A stretch of DNA of 15,278 nt from Thermoplasmata archaeon. Lineage in GTDB: Archaea; Thermoplasmatota; Thermoplasmata; GCA-020350865. Below the pieces are notes generated by a model. That model was given only the letters and a program-made list of their open reading frames with translations. It was not told where the DNA came from and ran no database searches. The stretch spans positions 1,422,316 to 1,437,593 of the forward strand of contig CP070672.1 in assembly GCA_020351895.1 (NCBI GenBank), given 5' to 3'. Position numbers and translations under genes: made by a program. Positions 1 to 6,400 of this stretch are shown here, piece after piece (positions within the stretch are counted from its first letter, which is position 1; each line of letters begins with the position of its first letter).

Positions 1-420
1 AGTCAATAGCAGGAGATGACCATATCCGACCTTCAGACTTAAAACTCCATTTTTCGGATCCATCTGGATTAATTGCATATAGCCTATTATCGAAAGAACC
101 GAAATATATTGTACCTTCAGAGCTGATGGTTGGTGGTGATTGAATGCGCTCACCTGTCGTGAAGTTCCATTTTTCGGATCCATCTGGATTAATTGCATAC
201 ATTTTATAATCATCAGAACCTATAAAAATTGTACCATCGGATCCAATTGCTGGTGATGAGAAAACAGATCGACCTGTCTTGAAACTCCATTTTTCAGTGC
301 CATTCGAATTAATTGCATACAATTTTTTGTCCCTAGAGCCTATGTAAATATTTCCATCTGAATCTATAGCAGGTGATGAATCAATAGTTTGACTTGTTGC
401 GAAACTCCATTTCAATTTGC
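1..420 (-). repeat. Tandem 120-bp coding repeats (40-residue PQQ-like propeller blades)
   Basis: The word ccatttttcggatc occurs at 47-60 and again at 167-180, with diverged copies at 287-300 and 407-420, an exact 120-bp period. Each unit encodes one 40-residue blade of the type SSPAI-SDGTIYIGS-LYAINPDGSEKWSF. The array continues beyond the left edge. The Trp, Gly and Asp positions that define the PQQ-like blade are kept in all visible units, including those downstream of the premature stop. Confidence 0.88.
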
Positions 421-784
421 CGTTATTTCCGCTCGTATCATACGGGCTAAGACCAGTGTGATTAAGATTTTAACGGTACATTGGCCAAGGAGAATCAGCA
501 AGACCACCTGCTCCGCTCATACTCACACTTGGGTCTCCCTTGTTGTTAGGAAACACTTCTTTAAGGTCATTTGTTGTACTTCCCTCTTTTACAACAGTCA
601 TATATATATTTTCATTTGAGTCTACAGATAAGCTGTTTACTAGATCATCGCTATTTTCTTGATTTTCATTTCCTGCTTCCCATTCCTCGATTACTTGAAC
701 ATTTACATTCTTTACCACTTCCATTGGAAAAAATGTTGTTAACATCAAGATGCAAATCATATATGAAATTATTCTGCTATGCAT
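1..784 (-). pseudogene. Secreted PQQ-like beta-propeller repeat protein, interrupted by an in-frame TAA; 3' end beyond window
   Basis: Reading leftward from the ATG at 784-782, the product starts with a short signal peptide (MHSRIISYMICILMLTTFF) and an acidic, Asn-rich linker. It then reaches SPWPMYR, the usual lead-in to PQQ-like repeat domains in archaeal secreted proteins. The next codon, at 472-470, is TAA. The same frame continues at once as NLNHTGLSPYDTSG and stays open for 156 codons to the window edge, covering about four 40-residue repeats (SSPAIDSDGNIYIGS, KLYAINxxGTEKWSF). The stop therefore replaces one residue inside a conserved motif, with no frameshift; CAA (Gln) to TAA would be a single transition. 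An upstream ATG at 805 exists, but the strong ribosome site at 794-799 favours 784. If intact, the protein would be exported and fold as a beta-propeller on the cell surface. A real pseudogene and a sequencing or assembly error cannot be told apart here. The ligand is unknown. Confidence 0.8.
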
Positions 785-793
785 GCTTCCCTC

Positions 794-799
794 CCTCCT
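794..799 (-). promoter_or_regulatory. Shine-Dalgarno site deciding the start at 784
   Basis: On the minus strand AGGAGG lies nine bases before the ATG at 784-782. It falls inside the coding sequence if the upstream in-frame ATG at 805 is used, which supports the shorter start. Confidence 0.7.
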
Positions 800-898
800 T
801 TTCATATCAGGAGAGTCATCTTGCTTTTAATAGACCTCTTAGGAGTTCCTATAAAGGATTTCTTCTAAGGGATTGGTCACTCTCTCCAAAAATATATG

Positions 899-918
899 CA
901 TTTAAATCCATTTAAATC
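899..918 (-). promoter_or_regulatory. Duplicated TTTAAAT element, candidate promoter for the minus-strand gene
   Basis: The 10-mer catttaaatc occurs twice back to back (899-908 and 909-918). Each copy contains the palindrome ATTTAAAT, which resembles an archaeal TATA box on either strand. It lies about 115 bp upstream of the start at 784, so it could serve as that gene's promoter with a leader of roughly 90 bases, or as a tandem operator. The match to the TATA consensus is partial. Confidence 0.35.
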
Positions 919-1049
919 TTCCTCTTTTTGAGTTTTTCTTCCATTATTATGCCATTATAAGGTTTATTTTTCTTTGACAAAACCTCACCTTTAAATTATA
1001 TTTTGTTTTTATTAAGAGCTTAGAATATTTACCAATGTTTTTGTAACAT

Positions 1050-1065
1050 AAAAAATCTTAAATAC
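1050..1065 (+). promoter_or_regulatory. Candidate archaeal BRE/TATA promoter for the 635-residue protein gene
   Basis: An A-run (1050-1055) is followed by CTTAAATAC (1057-1065), close to the archaeal BRE plus TATA arrangement. Transcription would begin near 1088-1092, giving a leader of about 180 bases. A weaker alternative, ctataatttctatag at 1199-1213, would give a leader of about 35-40 bases. The choice between them is not settled by sequence alone. Confidence 0.45.
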
Positions 1066-1086
1066 CTCAGCGAACATATTTTTTTT

Positions 1087-1158
1087 AGGAAAAAAACGAC
1101 GGGGGAAACTGGGTGGAGAAAAGGGAAGGGAGAGTGAATATAAGAGGAAGGAAAGAAC
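1087..1158 (+). other. Purine-rich tract with four G-runs in the predicted 5' leader
   Basis: Of 72 bases only nine are pyrimidines. G-runs of three or more lie at 1101-1105, 1111-1113, 1123-1125 and 1128-1130, separated by loops of about 5, 9 and 2 bases. This meets a relaxed G-quadruplex pattern, but the 9-base loop fails the strict one. If the promoter at 1057-1065 is right, the tract is transcribed. Confidence 0.4.
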
Positions 1159-1170
1159 TAAACTTCAAAA

Positions 1171-1239
1171 ATGGATTATTTATTTAATGATTTTTTCGCT
1201 ATAATTTCTATAGCAGTACTTGCAATTGCCAGTTTGTGA
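1171..1239 (+). CDS. Possible 22-residue hydrophobic peptide in the leader
   Basis: An ATG-to-TGA frame of 22 codons starts MDYLFNDFF and continues as an uninterrupted hydrophobic stretch, AIISIAVLAIASL, long enough to insert in a membrane. It ends 28 bases before the start of the fibre-like gene. The nearest ribosome-site-like sequence, GGAAGGAAAG, is about 15 bases upstream of the ATG, which is rather far. It could be a small membrane peptide, a translated leader, or chance; a short AT-rich frame yields hydrophobic codons easily. I recognise no family. Confidence 0.2.
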   Translation: MDYLFNDFFAIISIAVLAIASL

Positions 1240-1255
1240 ATGCTTGACAAATTAA

Positions 1256-1263
1256 GAGGTGAT
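1256..1263 (+). promoter_or_regulatory. Shine-Dalgarno site for the 635-residue protein
   Basis: GAGGTGAT is an excellent match to the 3' end of 16S rRNA and ends four bases before the ATG at 1268. It fixes the chosen start. Confidence 0.85.
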
Positions 1264-1267
1264 ATAA

Positions 1268-3175
1268 ATGAAAGGTAAAAATCAAACAAAAATAAAAAGA
1301 AAAATTGGTGCACTCGGAGTATTGGGAAGATTTATAGTATTATTGATGGCCCACCCCGTAGCTGCTGATTTAGACGATTGGAGTTATGGTGGAGATGATT
1401 TGGACGCGGAAGGTGTACAGGAATTGGGAACAACAACAACTCATGACTTACCTATTATTACAGATGGCACTCAAAGAATGAGAATAACCAGCGGTGGAAA
1501 TATCGGCATCGGCACAGATACGACTCCGGATGCGACCCTAGAAATCATCAATAGTGGTACCACGCCCTTTATGGTCTCTAATGGTGTTGACGGAGATGGA
1601 GATTATATGCTTATGGACACCAACGGCCGCCTCGGCATCGGAGACACCAGCCCAGACTTCAAATTGGAAGTTACCGGAAGCTCGGGCAGCGGCTATTTCG
1701 GAGTCACATCATCTAGTGATGGAGATATATTCATTATAGATAGCAATGGGGATGTCGGCATTGGAGTAACAAATCCAGCAGAAAAACTAGAAATAAATGG
1801 GGACATTCTTTTTAACACCGGTCGTAATAGTAAGGTTTATGTTGAGAGACCATCTTCTAATTCTGATGGCTACGATTTAACTGTTCAAGCAGGTAAAGCT
1901 TATGAATTGGGGGGAATGGGAGGTTACGACGGTGGTGATCTTTATCTTAAAGGCGGTGATGGGGATGGAGCATTATTTGGAGATGGGGGTAACGTCTATA
2001 TTTATGGAGGCGATGATGCATCTGGTAATGAGGGAAATGTGATCCTTGCTTATGAGGTGGATGGTTCATCGAGTCGAGGTAATGTTGGTATTGGAACAGT
2101 GAATCCAAGCCACAAATTAGAGATTAGTGATTCAAGTGATGCAGCAAATCGGAAAGGATTATATGTAACTCAAACAGGAGCAATGATAGGGACAGGGTAT
2201 GGAAGCTACATAACTAAGACTGGTGGTTCAACTACAAATGTGGCAGGGTATTTCTCAGCAAGTGGAGCAACAAATAATTATGGATTGATAGTAGAAAATG
2301 GCGATATTGGTATCGGAACAACAGGTCCAAATCACAAGGTAGAAATTATTGATTCAGATAATACAGCAAATCGGAAAGGATTATATGTAACTCAAACAGC
2401 TGCAATATCAGGGACAGGGTATGGATGCTATGTGACAAAGACTGGTGCTTCAACCACAAATGTGGCTGGATATTTCTCGGCAAGTGAAGCAACGAATAAT
2501 TATGGATTGATCGTAGAAAATGGTGATGTTGGTATTGGAGAAACAAATCCTCAATCTGAATTGGTAGTATCTGGCACTAACGATGTTGGGGTACTAATCC
2601 AAAATGGCGATACAGGTTCGACCTCAGATGCTGGATTAAGAATTGGTATTAACAGTCTTGAAGAAAGTGCTATCCGGAACTATGAAAACACAGATATGCG
2701 TTTTGGGACAAACGCAAATGATAGAGTTATTATAAAAAATGATGGTAAAGTTGGTATTGGAACAACGAATCCTTCAGCCACATTAGAAGTTTCCGGAGAT
2801 ACAATAATCAGTGATTCCTTAAATGTCCATTCAGGTACCTTATATGTTGATGATGTTGACGACGAGGTTGGCATCGGGACGACAACCCCATCATCCAAAT
2901 TAGATGTTAGTGGAAATACAAGAATTTTAGGTGATTTAAATGTACAATTGGGAACCTTATATGTGGATTCTACAAACTACAAAGTAGGTATCGGAACATC
3001 GAGCCCTGAGGAGATGTTTGAAATATATTGGGCTTCTGGTGTAGACGCTCAAATCGGAAGAGGAGATACCGATACTGATATAACGTATATAAGGCTTAGA
3101 AGTCCTAATGGAAATGACTGGTACCTATATCCTGATAATAATGGAGATCTGCAAATTGATGCAAATGAACCATAA
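1268..3175 (+). CDS. Secreted fibre/adhesin-like protein with nine GIG repeats (635 aa)
   Basis: A Lys-rich n-region, a hydrophobic core and HPVAA before Asp34 form a likely signal peptide, so the protein is probably secreted. The body has nine copies of a motif of the form VGIGTTNPSxKLEV, from NIGIGTDTTPDATLEI near residue 80 to KVGIGTSSPEEMFEI near residue 575. It is introduced by DGTQRMRITSGGNIGIG, a run typical of phage tail-fibre and related adhesin repeats. Residues about 213-275 are a Gly/Asp-rich segment (YLKGGDGDGALFGDGGN). Two consecutive 74-residue units (GLYVTQT...GYFSASxATNNYGLIVENG) are tandem duplicates. The end (IRLRSPNGNDWYLYPDNNGD) has no membrane helix, sorting signal or recognisable endosialidase-type autoprotease. 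The most plausible role is a beta-rich extracellular fibre or adhesin held non-covalently or released; this is inferred from repeat type only. No phage genes are nearby. GC content is uneven: 35 of 60 bases at 1621-1680 but 18 of 60 at 2341-2400, suggesting mosaic assembly. Confidence 0.85.
   Translation: MKGKNQTKIKRKIGALGVLGRFIVLLMAHPVAADLDDWSYGGDDLDAEGVQELGTTTTHDLPIITDGTQRMRITSGGNIGIGTDTTPDATLEIINSGTTPFMVSNGVDGDGDYMLMDTNGRLGIGDTSPDFKLEVTGSSGSGYFGVTSSSDGDIFIIDSNGDVGIGVTNPAEKLEINGDILFNTGRNSKVYVERPSSNSDGYDLTVQAGKAYELGGMGGYDGGDLYLKGGDGDGALFGDGGNVYIYGGDDASGNEGNVILAYEVDGSSSRGNVGIGTVNPSHKLEISDSSDAANRKGLYVTQTGAMIGTGYGSYITKTGGSTTNVAGYFSASGATNNYGLIVENGDIGIGTTGPNHKVEIIDSDNTANRKGLYVTQTAAISGTGYGCYVTKTGASTTNVAGYFSASEATNNYGLIVENGDVGIGETNPQSELVVSGTNDVGVLIQNGDTGSTSDAGLRIGINSLEESAIRNYENTDMRFGTNANDRVIIKNDGKVGIGTTNPSATLEVSGDTIISDSLNVHSGTLYVDDVDDEVGIGTTTPSSKLDVSGNTRILGDLNVQLGTLYVDSTNYKVGIGTSSPEEMFEIYWASGVDAQIGRGDTDTDITYIRLRSPNGNDWYLYPDNNGDLQIDANEP
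2081..2524 (+). repeat. Tandem 222-bp in-frame duplication within the fibre-like gene
   Basis: Unit one (2081-2302) and unit two (2303-2524) share long identical stretches, such as cagcaaatcggaaaggatta at 2142 and 2364, exactly 222 bp apart. Each encodes a 74-residue block beginning at a GIG motif and ending in NNYGLIVENGD. A third, diverged GIG start follows at 2525. The DNA-level similarity implies a fairly recent duplication or ongoing homogenisation. Confidence 0.9.
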
Positions 3176-3346
3176 GAGAAATTAGGGTAGTGAAACTAAG
3201 AATTAAACTGCAAATAATATACACCTTAGTATCGGTTCCATTCCCATCCCTTCTAGTCTCATCCATATAGATAGATTAGTTTCAATGAATCAGATAGAAT
3301 TCTGCCTTCTCAAAAAGAACAAACAATCAAGCTACTATTCAAACAA

Positions 3347-3361
3347 CATCGAGGTTCGATG
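3347..3361. promoter_or_regulatory. Inverted repeat CATCGA-ggt-TCGATG, candidate operator
   Basis: Perfect 6-bp arms flank a 3-bp spacer, about 30-40 bp upstream of the TATA box. A related half, ATCGAGG, recurs at 3365-3371. The position suits an activator site; the bound protein is unknown. Confidence 0.35.
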
Positions 3362-3370
3362 GTAATCGAG

Positions 3371-3380
3371 GGTATATACC
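3371..3380. promoter_or_regulatory. Palindrome GGTATATACC abutting the BRE
   Basis: A perfect 10-bp palindrome lies directly against the purine-rich BRE. A factor binding here could affect TFB/TBP loading. It also contains a TATATA core and could act as a secondary box. Confidence 0.3.
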
Positions 3381-3396
3381 AAAAAGAATTTATATA
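3381..3396 (+). promoter_or_regulatory. Archaeal BRE plus TATA box for the 2,224-residue protein gene
   Basis: AAAAAGAA (3381-3388, BRE-like) is followed directly by TTTATATA (3389-3396), an ideal archaeal TATA box. The expected transcription start is near 3418-3422, giving a leader of about 40 bases that contains the ribosome site. Confidence 0.75.
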
Positions 3397-3444
3397 TCAG
3401 TAACTCTATATTACATTTTAGCCCTATTTACTAAAAATACAGGC

Positions 3445-3452
3445 GAGGAGGT
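3445..3452 (+). promoter_or_regulatory. Shine-Dalgarno site for the 2,224-residue protein
   Basis: GAGGAGGT ends six bases before the ATG at 3459, a near-perfect anti-16S match that fixes the start. Confidence 0.88.
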
Positions 3453-3458
3453 AACCAT

Positions 3459-6400
3459 ATGAAAAAAGCGATCTCTATGGGTCTAACAGCCTTGATGTTT
3501 TTTAGTGTGCTTGTTGTGGTTGACCTTGTTCCTTTGGGGAATGTGAGTGCCGATACAGAGACAAATGCTCCCTATGATACAGGTAATGGCAATCCGCCTG
3601 GTGATGGAGTCCTTGAAAACGATCCTGGGGACTGGATTATTTCATGGAGCGCGACACCTGACTATATCGAATACACAAATACAACCATAATCCTAAACGG
3701 CAATCTTATTATTGAGCAAGATGCTGAACTGATTCTAAGAAACGTTACTTTGAAGATGAACGTGAACTCAGACGGGGAATTCAATATAACGGTACAACCT
3801 GGTGGAACTCTCAGAATATTAGATATTGATAACAATCCTTCCACCATGAATGATGCATCTAATATAACGAGTAATACCGCTTTTCATTATGAATTCAAGG
3901 TTGAAGGTCCTGATGGATTCCTTGAGATGAGAAACAGCGAACTGCATGAGTGCGGTTACAGTTTCTCAAAAGCAGATAAAAGTGATGGCGGTTTATGGAT
4001 TGCCGGTGATGCGGATATCGAATACAACGAGATTTCTGATTGTTGGGCAGGGATAATTGTTTATGAGACTGGATCGTCTATGGGACCCCCTATTGAGATT
4101 GGACCAAATAACACGATCTCAGACTGTTATTGGGGTGTCACTGTTAGCTCTTCCACGAATATCAATATTCATAATAATTCCATAGTAACAAATACAATGG
4201 GTGGTGTATCTATCGATAGTAGCGGGTCCAACATCTCCAACAATATTTCACTCCAAGATAACAACATATCAGCCAATTCCGATTACAGTTTGGATATAAT
4301 GGATTCCAACGACATAATGATTCTTAGAAACGAAATTAACAGCTCAGATCTTGCGTATTTAGATACCATCACAGGTCTTGAGATCAGAAATAATTATTTC
4401 TGCCAGGGTGGAACGAGCGTTGAGGTTACATATTTTTTAGTTAGAGATGCAAATGACTTCATTTTTGACAGCAATGTTCTTAATGATAATGTAGGCATTA
4501 GTTCCCTCTTTAATACCTGTTGGGCCACAACCATTTCAAACAATGATTTCAAAAATAATGGGGGTGGAGGATTTGGAGTACATTTGGGCTCCTATGATAC
4601 CGTAATTAAAGGCAATAATATTATTGGAAATAAGGACATGGGATTGCACATTGTGGGACATAATATCAACATAACAGACAATTTATTCGAGGGCAATGGA
4701 GATGGAGTTACCCAGGGAGGAGATCCTACATGGCAGGACTGTGGCCTGGAAATTATGAACAGTTATGATATTTATGTCACAAATAACCGTTTTATTCAGA
4801 ATATTAATACGAGCCCAACAGGGGATCATGTCGACGGGATATATCTATTCGGATCAAATAGGATAACCACAGTATACATGGAAAACAACACCATGGACAG
4901 GAATGATTATAATCTTCACTGCCGTGGTGGTGTTTCCGTCATAGATGTCAATAGTACTTACATTCTCTCAACATTGCCTACACCAACTCCTTATGATGTT
5001 TACTTGGAACAAGCAGTCGATGCTTATCCTTCCGCTCCCGATAACCATATTACATTCCTCAACACCACCTTCGATAATTCCTCGGTATACATTGGCGACC
5101 CAGGTTCAGACCACACTGTAAAGTGGTATAAGCACATTAAGACTGAAGATTATGGTGGTTCGCCGGTAAGTGGAGCAAATATTTGGATTGATGATTCTTA
5201 TGGTGATCCCGAACCAGCCGGGCAACCATTTACTACAGATTCAAACGGTTGGATGACATTCATTCCATTGACAGAATACATCCAGGATAGCTCCACAAAG
5301 ACCTTCTATACACCCCATTCGATACAAGTAACTGATGGTGCAAGAGTAGGTTTAGATTTGGCCAACATGTGGCACTCCCATGTTAATACCCTGATTCTTA
5401 ATGATAAGCCTATTGTATCTTCACTTCAAACTGAATATGGACCCACCGGTAGTGTTTACAGGACAGATACAATTATCATCCGAGTGGAAGGATCTGATAT
5501 TGAGGAGAGCAACAATGACCTCACCCCTCATATCCAATTCAGAGTAAATGAAACCTCCACATGGGTGGACGAGTCAAGTCCTTATTTCGGAACTTGGAGC
5601 TATGATTCTGGAAATGATTGGTGGGAGATATCATTCACACCCCCTGCAGATGCAGTATTGGATAATTATGGTTTCAGAGTAAGTATCAATGATACTTACC
5701 CCTCTTATAGTGATTGGTTTGTCGTGAATGACATGGTGGAAGTTTTAAATAATCCACCAAATGCCGAAGATATTCTCGAGAGTGGACCAAGTGTTTATCG
5801 AGGAGATAATATCGAAATATTCGCTGACGCCTCTGATATAGAGGATATAGATGAGGATGGTTCGTGGAGCGCAGTTCTTGAATACAAGCTCGCAAACAGC
5901 ACCAGTTGGTCCAGCGTGTATGTGACAGGCAGCGGTTACGATTCATTTACCGAGAATTGGAAATTCCTATTTGAACCGCCAGGAACAAGGCCTGATCCAA
6001 AGCACGGCTTGGCAGATTTCAGGGTAAAATTCACGGATTCCGATGGCGATGAGAGTTCATGGTACACTGAGAATAATCTAATTCATATTTACAACGTAAT
6101 ACCAACAGTCAGCGATATAAAGTCAGGCCAATCAGAGATTAAAAGAGGTGAATACACCTGGGTATTTGCTAACGGCACCGATACAGAGGAAACCGAGGGG
6201 AATTTAAATGTAGAATTCTTCTACGATGTACCAGGTGGAGGAATCACTTGGATCCAAGATAATTTTATAGGCTCTGCGCAATTCGATAATATCTATAATC
6301 TATGGAAGATTCAATTCCTTGCACTGCCATCAGATCCCATCGGGGATTACTACTTTATGATCAGATTTACGGACAGTGACGGAGACTACGACGAATTGGT

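Larger units (their letters stand above)
785..1267. other. Divergent intergenic region (483 bp)
   Basis: This AT-rich region separates the minus-strand propeller gene from the plus-strand fibre-like gene. It holds candidate promoters for both directions, a purine-rich G-run tract at 1087-1158, a possible 22-codon ORF at 1171-1239 and the ribosome sites listed separately. No RNA gene or longer convincing ORF is visible. The short ORFs that overlap its left part on the plus strand lie antisense to the propeller gene and have no recognisable content. Confidence 0.6.
3176..3458 (+). other. Intergenic region upstream of the 2,224-residue gene (283 bp)
   Basis: The first 170 bp after the stop at 3175 hold nothing I can name: no ORF, no hairpin followed by a T-run. 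The last 110 bp hold two inverted repeats, BRE/TATA elements and a ribosome site, listed separately. The well-formed promoter makes independent transcription of the downstream gene likely. Confidence 0.6.

Noticed and set aside
1..420. CRISPR-like array from the regular 120-bp repeats
   Set aside because: The repeats are imperfect, have no unique spacers, and encode in-frame propeller blades.
470..472. Stop-codon recoding (pyrrolysine) in the propeller gene
   Set aside because: The codon is TAA, not TAG, and no context suggests recoding. Two other genes here end with TAG as a normal stop.
785..805. Upstream ATG at 805 as start of the propeller gene
   Set aside because: The strong AGGAGG at 794-799 would be inside the coding region and is well spaced for the ATG at 784.
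1199..1213. Hairpin CTATA-atttc-TATAG as a regulator or terminator
   Set aside because: The 5-bp A/T arms are weak and expected by chance in AT-rich sequence.
1268..3175. Prophage tail-fibre gene
   Set aside because: It has a signal peptide, and no phage structural, lysis or integration genes lie in the window.
5686..5946. Antisense frames inside the Ig-like repeat gene (also 7807-8097 and 8184-8396)
   Set aside because: They have no recognisable domain and lie fully within a strongly supported gene on the other strand.
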